Shown: positions 36,776 to 45,965 of the stretch, piece by piece
Position numbering within the stretch: the stretch's first letter is position 1
Layout: each line of letters begins with the position of its first letter
NCBI GenBank assembly: GCA_963707555.1
Contig: CAVPQM010000020.1
Location: forward strand, 186,001-250,000
Reading direction: 5' to 3'
DNA from: JAFAFN01 sp963707555
GTDB lineage: Bacteria; Actinomycetota; Acidimicrobiia; Acidimicrobiales; Microtrichaceae
DNA length: 64,000 nt
The notes under the pieces: model-generated
What the model saw: the letters and a program-made list of their open reading frames with translations, nothing else
Database searches by the model: none
What the model was told of the DNA's origin: nothing
Position numbers and translations under genes: made by a program

Positions 36776-38342
36776 ATGGGAACCGCCGAGGAGCACGCAG
36801 ACGAACGGCGCTGGTGGATCCTCGCCGTGCTCTGCTTCAGCCTGCTCGTGATCGTGCTCGACAACTCGATCCTGAACGTCGCGATCCCGACGATCATCCG
36901 CGACCTCGATGCGAGCAACAGCCAGCTGCAGTGGATCGTCGACTCCTACACGCTGGTCTTCGCCGGCCTGCTGCTGAGCGCCGGCAGCGCTCGGCGACCG
37001 CTTCGGGCGTCGTCCCGCGCTGCAGGTCGGCTTCGTGATCTTCGGTCTCGGCTCGGTGCTCTCCGCGATCGCCGACGTCGGCGAACCAGCTGATCGGCAC
37101 CCGGGCGATCATGGGGATCGGCGGCGCGCTGATCATGCCGGCGACGCTGTCGATCATCACCAACGTGTTCCCGCCCGAGGAGCGTGGTCGGGCGATCGGC
37201 GTGTGGGCCGGCGTCGCCGGGCTCGGTGCCGCGCTCGGCCCGCTGACCGGCGGGTTCCTCGTCGAGCACTTCTACTGGGGCTCGGTGTTCCTGGTGAACA
37301 TCCCGATCGTCGTGATCGGCCTCGTCGCCGGGTTCTTCCTCATCCCAACTCGAAGGACCCCGCGGCACCCCGTCTCGACCTCGTCGGCGCGGTGCTGTCG
37401 ATCGTGGGCCTCACCGCGCTGCTGTTCGCGATCATCGAGGCCCCGTCCCAGGGCTGGGGCGAGCCCGCGATCGTCGCGTCGCTGGTGGGCGGCCTCGTCC
37501 TGTTGGTCGCGTTCGTGCTCTGGGAGCGTCGCAGCAGCCACCCGATGCTCGACGTGACGTTCTTCCGGAACCCCCGGTTCAGCGCGGCGAGCGGCTCGAT
37601 CACCGTCGTGTTCTTCTCGATGTTCGGATCGATCTTCCTGCTGACGCAGTACTTCCAGTTCGTGCTCGGCTACACGCCGCTGCAGACGGGCATCCGGATG
37701 CTGCCGTTCGCCCTCACGATGATGGTCTTCGCCCCGACGAGCCCTCGGATCGTCGAACGCATCGGCACCAAGGTCACGGTGACCATCGGGCTCTCGCTGG
37801 TGACCCTCGGTCTGGTGTCGATGTCGACGCTGCGGGTCGACAGCGCCTACGTCGACGTCGCCTGGCGGCTCGTGGTCATGGCTGCGGGCATGGGTCTGAC
37901 CATGGCGCCAGCCACCGACTCGGTCATGGGCTCGCTGCCGCTGGCCAAGGCGGGCGTCGGCTCCGCGGTCAACGACACCACACGTCAGGTCGGCGGCGCG
38001 CTCGGCGTCGCCGTCATCGGCAGCGTGCTCGCCTCGACCTACGGCAGCAAGGTCGGCGACTACCTCACCGGGCTGGGCGCGCCCGACGAGGCCGTCGAGG
38101 CGGCGACGTCGTCGCTCGGCGGGGCCGCCCAGGTCGCCGCCGACCCGCGGGTGCCCTCCGACGTCGCGACGAAGCTGATGGACATCGCGAACCAGGGCTT
38201 CGTCGACGCGCTGCACCGCGGTGTGCTCGTCGCCGCGCTCGCCACGGCACTCGGCGCGGTCATGGCGTTCCTGTTCCTGCCCGCGCGGGCGCGGCCACAG
38301 GACCTCGCGGAGCAGGGCGGCGAGTTCGCCGCCGAGCACTGA
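36776..38342 (+). pseudogene. MFS drug-exporter family permease (DHA2/EmrB-like, 14 helices), three frame breaks
   Basis: The N-terminal SLLVIVLDNSILNVAIPTIIRDL is the D1 motif of the 14-TM DHA2 family. Breaks occur near 36987 (before ALGDRFGRRPALQVG, motif A), 37083 (an extra G before TCGGCGAACCAG) and 37348 (a missing C in IPNSKDPAAPRLD). Motif C is seen as GLGAALGPLTGGFLVE. The second half is clean, with SLPLAKAGVGSAVNDTTRQVGGALGVAV. Repaired, it is about 522 aa. It follows the LLM gene by 35 bp and may share its transcript. Substrate unknown. Confidence 0.83.
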
Positions 38343-38728
38343 GCGTGCTGCGCAACGCCGTCCGGCGTGCGCAGTGTCCGGCCCACGTCGAGCACCCAGG
38401 CGACCACGGCCAGCAAGGTCCGTTCCCTGCTCCGCAGAGGCCCAGGACTGCGAGCGCGAGCGCGGGTGAGCGCGAGTGTCGGGTGCACTCCCGCGCCGAG
38501 TTGGAACGAAACCGAGCGGTCGAACCACCCGCGTTTCGTCGCAACTCGGCTTCAGGACACACCCCACGGACCGGCGCCGCGCTGACGCTCGACGCTTCCG
38601 CGGAATCGTCCGCCCGGAGTGACGTCGCTCCACCGAGCAGAGGGGGCCGGTTCGAACAGCGGCTACCTCTGCGAACCGACGTACGACCCCAGCATCACGT
38701 GCCCCTCCATCTCACGTTGCTGCCGAAC
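38343..38728. other. Intergenic region with no credible gene
   Basis: This 386-bp stretch lies between the convergent MFS and metallophosphoesterase genes. Reading frames here lack family resemblance and normal codon bias. It contains a long imperfect stem-loop (38496-38549), listed separately, and a GGTTCGAAC string that resembles a tRNA T-loop but has no cloverleaf around it. Confidence 0.6.
38496..38549. terminator. Long imperfect stem-loop between convergent genes
   Basis: CCGAGTTG...CGAAAC (38496-38512) pairs with GTTTCG...CAACTCGG (38533-38549): 6-bp and 8-bp helices separated by a 3x3 internal loop around a 20-nt loop. Its position suits a bidirectional terminator or a small structured RNA. 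There is no T-run. Confidence 0.4.
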
Positions 38729-39724
38729 TCAGCCGAGCTCGAGCACCGCCACCGACGGCCGGTTCAGGAACCGGACCTGGGGTGCGCCGCCGCGTTCCGC
38801 GCCGACGCCGGGCGACACGTAGACCCGGTTGCCGTCGACGTCGTGCAACCCGCCGCGTGCGACGTGCCGCGGCACGTCGGAGAGCGTCAGCAGCGGGCCG
38901 ACGAACGGCACCACGAGCTGTCCGCCGTGGGTGTGCCCGGACACGGTCAGGTCGACCCGTGAGGCGGGCGGCAGCTCGAGCACCGCGTCGGGCCGGTGGG
39001 CGAGCTGCACGGTGATCGCACCGTCGACCGGCTCGGCCGAGAGGTCGTCGCGGACGGATGTGGCGCCGGCGTCGTCGTGCGCGCCGCCGACCCCGCCGAG
39101 GAGCAGCTGGCGCTCGCCGACATCGATCCGCGTGGTCGCGTCGAGCAGCAGCTCGAGCTCGGTGCCGTCGACCAATCGCTGCAGGTCCGTGAGTCCGTCC
39201 ACGTCGCCCGGCACCACGAACACCCCGTGCGGTGCGTGCAGACCGGAGTAGAGCTCGCGCAACGCCGGCAGCTGCGCCTCGAAGCGCTCGGGCTCCATGT
39301 GGAACAGGTCGCCGGGGACCAGGATGACGTCGGGGCGTTCGGCCATGAGGAGCGCGATCGCCCGTCGCTCGTGCTCGCCGACGGTGGCCATCTGCATGTC
39401 CGAGACCACGCCGACGCGCACCGTGCCGGTGCCGAGCCGTCGCTCGGCCACGGGCACCTCGACCCGGTCGGTGCGCAGCCAACCCGGTTCGACGTGCGAG
39501 ACGTACAGCCCGAGGGGCACCGGCACCAGGCACAGCACCGACGCGCCCACCAGGGTGGGGCGCAGGTCGTGACGGGCGAGCAGCAGCGTCCCGATCGCGA
39601 TGAGCGGCACCGTGACGACCACGCCGAAGTAGGCGACGTGCATCGCCACGAACGGGCCGGTGCCGCCGACGACTCCGACCGCCAGGAGCGCGATCGTCGA
39701 TGCGCCGGCCACGACGATCGCCAC
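38729..39724 (-). CDS. Membrane-anchored metallophosphoesterase, divergent active site
   Basis: 332 aa from a GTG at 39724. In-frame hydrophobic sequence continues upstream to about 39868 without a standard start, so the true N-terminus with two more helices may begin at a CTG or be masked by an indel. Four membrane helices precede a calcineurin-like domain. The metal motifs are altered: VVSDMQMATVG (D-x-Q instead of D-x-H), VPGDLFHMEP and VPGDVDGL (GD-V-D instead of GNH-D/E), but SGHTHGGQL is retained. A subfamily with SD-x-Q and GDVD variants is known in my recollection, so it may still be active. Substrate unknown. Confidence 0.75.
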   Translation of the reverse strand: MAIVVAGASTIALLAVGVVGGTGPFVAMHVAYFGVVVTVPLIAIGTLLLARHDLRPTLVGASVLCLVPVPLGLYVSHVEPGWLRTDRVEVPVAERRLGTGTVRVGVVSDMQMATVGEHERRAIALLMAERPDVILVPGDLFHMEPERFEAQLPALRELYSGLHAPHGVFVVPGDVDGLTDLQRLVDGTELELLLDATTRIDVGERQLLLGGVGGAHDDAGATSVRDDLSAEPVDGAITVQLAHRPDAVLELPPASRVDLTVSGHTHGGQLVVPFVGPLLTLSDVPRHVARGGLHDVDGNRVYVSPGVGAERGGAPQVRFLNRPSVAVLELG

Positions 39725-39869
39725 CGCCAGGTCGAGGATCCCGACCCGACGGGGTCGACCGTCGCCGCCGCGGAGGATCAGCCGACGCGAGCACGTCGCC
39801 GCGATCAGGCCGAGGGCCGCGGCGACGAGCGCGCCGATGCCGGAGACGATGGTCTGGTACAGGGAGGAC

Positions 39870-40283
39870 TCAGTCCTCGGAGGTGAGCGGAGCCTCGTTC
39901 GGGCCGGGCTCGCCCTTGCGGACCACGGCGTAGTCGAACGGGAACAGGGCGAGCTTGGCCATCGAGAAGTTCTTCAGACCGAAGGGGATGCCCAGGATCG
40001 TGACGCACAGGATCACGCCGAAGAGCACGTGGCCGATCGCCAGCCAGAGGCCGCCGATGATGATCCAGATGACGTTCATGACGCCCTTGGAGAACCGTGC
40101 ACCGGGCGACTCCTGCAGCTCACGGCCGAAGGGCCACATGACGTAGCCCGCCAGCTTGAACGACTGGATCCCGAACGGGATGCCGATGAGCGTGATGCAG
40201 GCGAGCAGGCCGGCCAGTAGATAGGCGATGCCGAGCCACACGCCGCACAGTACGAACCAGAGGATGTTGCCGATGGTCTTCAT
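39870..40283 (-). CDS. YccF-family inner membrane protein
   Basis: 137 aa with the duplicated YccF architecture: two halves each with a helix pair ending in the motif ITLIGIPFGIQSFKLAGY or VTILGIPFGLKNFSMAKL. The opening MKTIGNILWFVLCGVWLGIAY is typical. The biochemical role of this family is unknown. It is a few bases upstream of the metallophosphoesterase coding region and could be co-transcribed with it. Confidence 0.88.
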   Translation of the reverse strand: MKTIGNILWFVLCGVWLGIAYLLAGLLACITLIGIPFGIQSFKLAGYVMWPFGRELQESPGARFSKGVMNVIWIIIGGLWLAIGHVLFGVILCVTILGIPFGLKNFSMAKLALFPFDYAVVRKGEPGPNEAPLTSED

Positions 40284-40325
40284 GTACTTCCTCTCGGTCC
40301 GAAGCGCTGGGATGTGAGCGGTTCG

Positions 40326-40778
40326 TCAGCTCGAGCGGCGGATCTGTGCGCGGAGCTGTTCGTTCTCCTCCTCGAGCTCCGAGAGCCGATGCGCCAGACC
40401 TCGCAGCATCGAACGGGAGAGTCGCGGCAGGTCGTCGAGCAGCGTGTTGAACCCTCGGCGGTCGAGCACCTCGAGCACCAGGTCGGTCGCGGCGACCACG
40501 GACGCGGTGCGGGTGATGGTGTCGAGCAGTGCGACCTCGCCGAAGTAGGAGCCGGGACCGATGGTCGCGACGACTTCGCCGTCCTTCACGATGTCGGCGG
40601 TGCCCTCGACGATCAGTGCGAACTCCTGGCCGAGATCGCCCTGTCGGATCACGGTGCGTCCTTTCGGGATCCTGATCTCGTCGGTCAGCCGGTCGATCTC
40701 ATCGAGTTCGTCCTTGGTGCAACCTGCGAACATCGGCAGGGTGCGGATCCGGGCGTGTCGGTCGGGCCGTGGTGTCAC
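40326..40778 (-). CDS. Cyclic-nucleotide-binding domain protein
   Basis: 150 aa, a single cNMP-binding beta-roll with no DNA-binding or catalytic domain. KGRTVIRQGDLGQEFALIVEGTADI leads to the phosphate-binding cassette GSYFGEVALLDTITRTASVVA, with the conserved glutamate and arginine present. A charged C-terminal helix (SELEEENEQLRAQI) looks like a short coiled coil for dimerisation. It may act as a cAMP-sensing partner for another protein. It is divergent from the EthD gene with 42 bp between. Confidence 0.83.
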   Translation of the reverse strand: MTPRPDRHARIRTLPMFAGCTKDELDEIDRLTDEIRIPKGRTVIRQGDLGQEFALIVEGTADIVKDGEVVATIGPGSYFGEVALLDTITRTASVVAATDLVLEVLDRRGFNTLLDDLPRLSRSMLRGLAHRLSELEEENEQLRAQIRRSS

Positions 40779-40820
40779 GGAGCGAGCCTAGCCAGGGGCC
40801 TCTGTGCCACGATGCCGATC

Positions 40821-41261
40821 ATGGTGAAACTCTTCGCGATGCTCCGACGCCGATCCGAGATGTCCGCCGAGGAGTTCGTCGAGCACTGGCGCGACCACCA
40901 CGGTCCCTTGATCGCCGGCGAGCCCACGCTCGCACGGCACATCGTCCGCTACGAGCAGCACGTACGGCACCTGCCCGACGCGATCTCCGGGACCGACGGC
41001 GTCGACGGTGTCGCGGTGCAGTGGTTCCGATCGATCGACGACTTCGTCGGGTTCATCTCCGAACCCGCCTACGCCGAGCTCATCGCACCGGACGAGCAGC
41101 GCTTCCTCGACATGTCGCGCGTCGAGTACGTCATCACCGAGGAACCGACGGTGGTCATCGCCGGAGAGGTCGGCAGCGGGGCGGCTGATGGAGCGGTCGG
41201 CAGCGGGGCGGCTGATGGAGCGGTCGGCAGCGGGGCGGCTGACGGCGAGGTCGCGTCGTGA
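40821..41261 (+). CDS. EthD-domain protein
   Basis: 146 aa. The first 110 residues form a ferredoxin-like EthD domain: MVKLFAMLRRRSEMSAEEFVEHW, then RYEQHVRHLPDA and FISEPAYAELIAPDEQRFLD. EthD-type proteins often accompany oxidation or cyclase enzymes in degradative or polyketide pathways. The C-terminus carries three VGSGAADGA repeats encoded by a 27-bp tandem array. The ATG at 40821 gives the family N-terminus, though one at 40812 is nearer to an AGGGG. Its stop overlaps the SDR start (GTGA). Confidence 0.8.
   Translation: MVKLFAMLRRRSEMSAEEFVEHWRDHHGPLIAGEPTLARHIVRYEQHVRHLPDAISGTDGVDGVAVQWFRSIDDFVGFISEPAYAELIAPDEQRFLDMSRVEYVITEEPTVVIAGEVGSGAADGAVGSGAADGAVGSGAADGEVAS
41169..41249. repeat. 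27-bp tandem repeat, three copies, at the end of the EthD gene
   Basis: Units at 41169-41195 and 41196-41222 are identical; the third (41223-41249) diverges at its end. Each encodes VGSGAADGA and keeps the frame. It has the same period as the array at 23.66 kb but unrelated sequence. Confidence 0.9.
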
Positions 41262-42026
41262 GCGGTGTCGTGGTGACCGGCGGGGCGTCGGGCCTGGGCG
41301 CGGATCTGTGTCGGCGACTCGCTGCCGACGGACTGCGCGTCGGGGTGCTCGACCGCGTCGCCGACGGCGCGCAGGCGGTCGCGGACGAGATCGGCGGACT
41401 CGCCCTGGTCGCCGACGTCGCCGACAGTGCCGCGCTCGACGAGCAGCTGCAGCGCGCGGCGTCCGAGCTCGGCGGGTTGCGATGGCTCGTGAACAACGCG
41501 GGGGTCGGCAACCTCAAGCCGATCGAGTCCTACACCGACCGAGAGGTCGACCTGATCTGGCGGGTCAACGTCAGCGCCACCTTCTACGGCATCCGTTCGG
41601 CGGCTCCGCTGATCCGCGCTGCCGGCGGCGGTGCGATCGTCAACGTCGCGAGCGTCTCGGGCGTGCGCCCCACCCGCGGTGAGGCGCCGTACTCGGCGGC
41701 CAAGGCGGCGGTCGTGGCGCTCTCCGCCGCGGCGGCGCTCGAGCTCGCACCCGACATCCGCGTGAACTGCGTGTCGCCCGGGTTCGTGCACACGCCGCTC
41801 AACGACGTGCTCGCGTCGGACCCGGCCGCGCGTCGGTGTCATCGAAGCGGGCACACCGCTCGGCCGTGTCGGCGAACCCGGCGAGGTGTCGGACCTGATC
41901 GCGTTCCTGCTGTCGGACCGGGCGAGCTACCTGACCGGGCAGAACGTGGTGCTCGACGGGGGCTCGATGCTCACCTCGGCGCAGATGGACCCGGTGCTGG
42001 GGGCCATGCTCGATCACATGCGCTGA
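41258..42026 (+). pseudogene. Short-chain dehydrogenase/reductase, one frame break
   Basis: GTG start overlapping the EthD stop. The NAD(P) motif TGGASGLG is near residue 7, NNAG in LVNNAGVGNLKP, and the catalytic YSAAK follows VNVASVSG. After ASDPAAR an extra C near 41836 shifts the frame; removing it continues VGVIEAGTPLGRVGEPGEVSD and LTGQNVVLDGGSML to a stop at 42026. Repaired, it is about 255 aa, the classical SDR length. Substrate unknown; the EthD coupling suggests a shared pathway. Confidence 0.83.
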
Positions 42027-42056
42027 TCAGGGGGAGCTCGATCACATGCGCTGATC
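42008..42056. repeat. Duplicated 21-bp segment over the SDR stop codon
   Basis: The same 21 bp, starting GCTCGATCACATG and containing the SDR stop, occur at 42008-42028 and 42036-42056, a 28-bp period. The second copy lies outside the gene. Confidence 0.8.
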
Positions 42057-42203
42057 GCGTGGGTGGATGTTCCCGGATCGTGCTCCGCACGGCTGTCTGC
42101 CGGGCGCGGCAGGGGGCGGGGGGTGTCACCATGGTCCTGCGATGCACTCCGGTGGCGGCCGGAGCTGGGACTTCCGACCGCTGGTCGGGGACGAGGCGGA
42201 GAC

Positions 42204-42557
42204 ATGGGCGATGTGACGATCGGAGTCCGCGGAGCCACGCGGCAGGTGAGTCGACGGCGGCTGCAGCTGGCCGCGGCGATCCTCGTGCTGAACCTGCTGG
42301 ACGTGGTGACCACCAAGGGCGTGCTCGCACGCGGCGGCATCGAGGCCAACCCGCTCATGGCGGAGCTGATGACCGGGACGGCTGCGCCGCTCGGGGTCAA
42401 GGCCCTCGTCGCGGGGATCGCCGGCGCGCTGCTGCTGTGCTGCCCGCCCGAGTCGAAGCTCGCCGAACGAGCCGCAGCGACCGTCGCCGGTCTCTACCTG
42501 GCGATCGTCGTGTGGAACACGTCGCTGCTCGTCCTGCTGGCCACCGGCCTGGCCTGA
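42204..42557 (+). CDS. DUF5658-like small membrane protein
   Basis: 117 aa with about three membrane helices. The signature LNLLDVVTTKGVLARGGIEANPLM matches the DUF5658 pattern, in which a helix with an Asp-x-x-x-Thr is followed by a conserved Glu-Ala-Asn-Pro. Function unknown. The ATG at 42204 follows GGCGGAGAC and drops a low-complexity upstream extension. It is convergent with the acyltransferase gene. Confidence 0.7.
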   Translation: MGDVTIGVRGATRQVSRRRLQLAAAILVLNLLDVVTTKGVLARGGIEANPLMAELMTGTAAPLGVKALVAGIAGALLLCCPPESKLAERAAATVAGLYLAIVVWNTSLLVLLATGLA

Positions 42558-42576
42558 CGCGCCTCAGCGGGCCGCG

Positions 42577-44554
42577 TCAGCCGGCCGCGGCGAGCGCCGG
42601 GCCGACCCAGACCTGCCACAACCACGCCGCGTCCTGCGGGTGGTGCTCGCGGTTCCAGGCCACGTCCTTCTCCTCGGTCGGGGAGCCGTTCGCGTCGGCG
42701 TCGACGCACACCCGTTCGGTGGGTTCGACGACGATCGAGCGCGGCACCTGTGCCGCGGCGTCCCGCATGATCTGGTTGATCCAGCCCGGGTAGTCGGCGG
42801 GGTAGTCGCGGTCGCTGTCCTTGCCGGGGCACACCCACGTGACCCATGCAATGCGTGAGCCGGCGGCTTCGGCGCGCTGTCCGCTGGCGACGAGCTCCGC
42901 GAGGATCGCGTCGCCGACGGCGTCGGACATCGCAGCGTGGCGCGTGCCGTCGGGTGCCACGAAGCCCGTGCCCTCCCAGCCGCCGACGAAGCTGATGACC
43001 CAGTCGGGGCGTCCGGTCAGCCCGAGCGCTTCGGCCTGGGGCTGGAGGACGCAGTCGTCGGCCCACTCGAGGGTCGTGTCGCCCTCGCCGATCGTGCGCC
43101 ATCCGGCTCGGGCGAGCACACCGCAGCCGATGAACCCCCGGCCGTCGAGCGAGGTGATCCCGGCCGTGGCGAGGGACTCGGGTGTCGATGCGAACGCGGC
43201 GACGAACGCGACCGAGTCGCCGATCGTCATCACCGACCGGGACTCGACGGCGGGCGCGGTGTCCGGGGTCGGGGTGCTGCCGTCGGGTGTGCTGCCGTCG
43301 GGTGTGCTGGCGTCCGGCGGAGCCGTCGGGGCGGTCAGCACCGTCGTCGGTGGCCGCAACGCCAGGTTCGCCGACTCCTCGGTGGTGACCTGCTCGCTCG
43401 CCGGTGGCGGGACCTCGCTCACCGTCGGCGAACGTCAACCCAGCGATCACCAGGACCAGTCCGCCCGCCCAGGCGCTGCGGCGCGGCACGAGTCGTCGTG
43501 CCCAACCCGTCGAGAGTCGCAGCGGGGTCTCGACGATGCGCAGCGAGATCGCCGCGAGCGCGATCGAGATCGCGACGATCAAGACCGAGGACAGGGAGCG
43601 GGGGAGTCGGTCGAGGTGCTCCTCGACCAGCAGCTGCACCGGCCACGACCACAGGTAGAGGCCGTAGGAGCGCACCCCGATCCACGCCAGCGGCCCCCAT
43701 GACATCGCGGTGGCGAGCGGTCCCGCGCGGGTGGCCGTCAGGACCAGCACGAGTGAGGCGACCGCGGCGAGCCCCAGACCGCCCCGGTAGGCGATCACCA
43801 TGTCGGCGGACAGCTGCAGCGCCAGGCCGGCGACGCGAGACGCCGCGAGCAGCGCCAGCGGTTGAGCCAGCGCGGTGCAGGTCGGCTCGGATCGTCGACG
43901 CGGACCATGCGGGTCACCGCGGCGGCGGCGCAGCCGAGCAGGAGTGCCCCGGCCCGGGTGTCGGTGCCGAAGTAGATGCGGGACAGGTCGTCGGTGACCC
44001 GTGACAGCTGCGCCGGCCCACAGGAACGATGCGACGGCCAACGTGGCGGCGACCGCCGCCACGATCGGCTCGGGGCGTCGACCGGTGCGCTTGGCGACCG
44101 CGACCAGGCCGAGCAACAGCAGCGGCCACACCAGGTAGAACTGCTCCTCGATCGACAGCGACCACGCGTGGCGCAGCGGCGAGGGGTCGCCGGCCCAGTA
44201 CGAGGTGCCCTCGGCGATCAGGTGCCAGTTCTGCCACCACGTCAGCGTGGCGACCGCGTCCCAGCTGAGCCCGGCGGTGGTCGAGAAGGTGACCAGCACC
44301 GCGATCACGACCACCGCGACCGCGGGCGTGAGGCGGGTGAACCGGCGGCCCCACCACCGTCGCATGCCGGCGGCGCCCTCGGGTGGCCGGGCCAGCAGCA
44401 GCGTCGTGATCAGGAAGCCGGACAGGACGAAGAACAGGTCGACGCCGACGAAGCCGCCGCGCAGGTGCCCGAGGTGGTAGGCGACCACACCCAGCACGGC
44501 CACGCCACGCAGTCCGTCCAGGCCGACCACGTGTGTCCGGGCAACCGACTCCAT
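42577..44554 (-). pseudogene. Membrane O-acyltransferase with SGNH hydrolase domain (OafA-like), three frame breaks
   Basis: The N-terminal acyltransferase-3 domain is clear: GLDGLRGVAVLGVVAYHLG with the catalytic-type His, GGFVGVDLFFVLSGFLIT, and RHAWSLSIEEQFYLVWPLLL. Two breaks near 44020 and 43890 bracket a short out-of-frame piece, and a third near 43425 separates the last helix from the periplasmic SGNH part. That part starts with SVMTIGDSVAFVAAF (Gly-Asp-Ser) and has WVISFVGGWEG and TWVCPGK blocks. Such proteins O-acetylate envelope glycans. Repaired, it is about 659 aa. A Thr/Pro linker with a short repeat (STPDG) joins the domains. Confidence 0.78.
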
Positions 44555-44590
44555 CGCCGGACAGGGTAACGGTGCGACCGCCCAGGCGAC

Positions 44591-44604
44591 TAGAACGCGT
44601 TTCA
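44591..44604. promoter_or_regulatory. KstR-type palindrome upstream of the amidohydrolase operon
   Basis: TAGAACGCGTTTCA matches TnnAACnnGTTnnA exactly. It is 122 bp before the amidohydrolase ATG and 36 bp before the divergent acyltransferase start. A KstR-like TetR is encoded at 60.45 kb. Confidence 0.5.
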
Positions 44605-44612
44605 GTTTCGGC

Positions 44613-44626
44613 CTGACAGGTCGTCA
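44613..44626. promoter_or_regulatory. 14-bp element shared with the SDR promoter at 56.57 kb
   Basis: The minus strand reads TGACGACCTGTCAG, identical to 56574-56587, where it forms the centre of a longer palindrome. It lies 8 bp from the KstR-type site, so two regulators may act on this promoter. Confidence 0.5.
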
Positions 44627-44726
44627 ACCGCAGGGTTACGATCGGCCCAGGAGCCCACAGTCAGCGACCCGAGTACCGGGTCACCGATCCAGTGCGCTGT
44701 CACAGACCCGCTTGTCCGGAGGCACC

Positions 44727-45965
44727 ATGAGCGACACGACGAACCCCACGTCGGGCGGCACCGCCCTCGACGACATCCCGAAGATCGTCTCCGTCGACGA
44801 CCACATCATCGAGCCGCCGAACGTGTGGACCGACCGCATCCCGTCGAAGTACGCGGACGTCATGCCGCGCTCGATCCGCATGCGCGGCACCATGAACTTC
44901 GTCGGCGGCGTCTTCTCCTTCGAGGAGACCGACGACGGCGACGAGGCCGACTGGTGGCAGTACGAGGACGGTCGCTACCCGCTGACCCGTCTCGAGTGCG
45001 CCGTCGGTTTCGACCGCTCCGAGGTCACCGTCAGCGGCATCACCTACGAGGAGATGCGCAAGGGCTGCTGGGACCCCAAGGCCCGCCTCGAGGACATGGA
45101 CGCCAACTGGACCGAGGCGTCCATGTCGTTCCCGTCCAGCTTCCCCCGCTTCTGCGGTCAGCGCTTCTACGAGGCCAAGGACAAGGTCCTCGCCGACCTG
45201 TGCGTGAAGGCGTACAACGACTGGCAGGTCGACGAGTGGTGCGGTGACTCGAACGGTCGCCTGATCCCCTGCATCATCGTGCAGCTCTGGGACCCGCAGC
45301 TGGCTGCGGCCGAGGTCCGTCGCAACGCTGCTCGCGGCGTGCGTGGCATGACGTTCTCCGAGATCCCGCCCTACCTCGGGCTGCCGTCGATCCACGACCC
45401 CAACGGTTACTGGGACCCGCTGTTCGAGGCCTGCGCCGAGACCGGCGTCGTGGTGAACATGCACATCGGGTCCAGCTCGAAGATGCCGTCGACCTCGGCC
45501 GATGCGCCCGCAGCGGTCGGCTCCACGCTCACGTTCAACAACGCGATGGCGTCGATGACCGACTTCCTGTTCTCGGGGGTGCTCGAGCGTTTCCCGACGC
45601 TCAAGCTCGCCTACTCCGAGGGTCAGATCGGCTGGATCCCGTACATCCTCGAGCGGGCCGACAAGGTCTGGGAGGAGAACCGGGCGTGGGGTGGCTTCGG
45701 TGACAAGGTGCCGAACCCGCCGTCGACGTACTACTACCGCCAGATCTACGGCTGCTTCTTCGATGACGAGTACGGCCTCGACAACCTCGAGAAGGTCGGT
45801 CTGAACAACATCTGCTTCGAGACCGACTACCCGCACTCGGACTCGACCTGGCCGCACTCGCGCCAGATCGCCCACAAGCTGATGGGTCATCTGCCGCGCG
45901 ACGTCGTGAGCAAGCTCGTGCGCGGCAACGCGATCGATCTGCTCGGCCTGGACCTGGAGCGTTGA
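44727..45965 (+). CDS. Amidohydrolase-family (TIM-barrel) protein
   Basis: 412 aa. The amidohydrolase-2 pattern is visible: an N-terminal VSVDDHIIEPPNVWTDR (D-x-H), the central VVVNMHIGSSSKMP with its metal His, and a C-terminal CFETDYPHSDSTWPHS holding the catalytic Asp. FPTLKLAYSEGQIGWIPYILERAD is also typical. Members include decarboxylases and hydrolases, often in aromatic or steroid-like degradation. TCCGGAGGCACC gives a good ribosome site for the ATG at 44727. It is directly followed, without a gap, by the aldehyde dehydrogenase. Confidence 0.85.
   Translation: MSDTTNPTSGGTALDDIPKIVSVDDHIIEPPNVWTDRIPSKYADVMPRSIRMRGTMNFVGGVFSFEETDDGDEADWWQYEDGRYPLTRLECAVGFDRSEVTVSGITYEEMRKGCWDPKARLEDMDANWTEASMSFPSSFPRFCGQRFYEAKDKVLADLCVKAYNDWQVDEWCGDSNGRLIPCIIVQLWDPQLAAAEVRRNAARGVRGMTFSEIPPYLGLPSIHDPNGYWDPLFEACAETGVVVNMHIGSSSKMPSTSADAPAAVGSTLTFNNAMASMTDFLFSGVLERFPTLKLAYSEGQIGWIPYILERADKVWEENRAWGGFGDKVPNPPSTYYYRQIYGCFFDDEYGLDNLEKVGLNNICFETDYPHSDSTWPHSRQIAHKLMGHLPRDVVSKLVRGNAIDLLGLDLER

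Noticed and set aside
38651..38690. GGTTCGAAC string resembling a tRNA T-loop
   Set aside because: No acceptor stem, anticodon arm or matching T-stem could be drawn around it.
41169..41249. CRISPR-like array at the end of the EthD gene
   Set aside because: The units are contiguous and translated in frame; there are no spacers.
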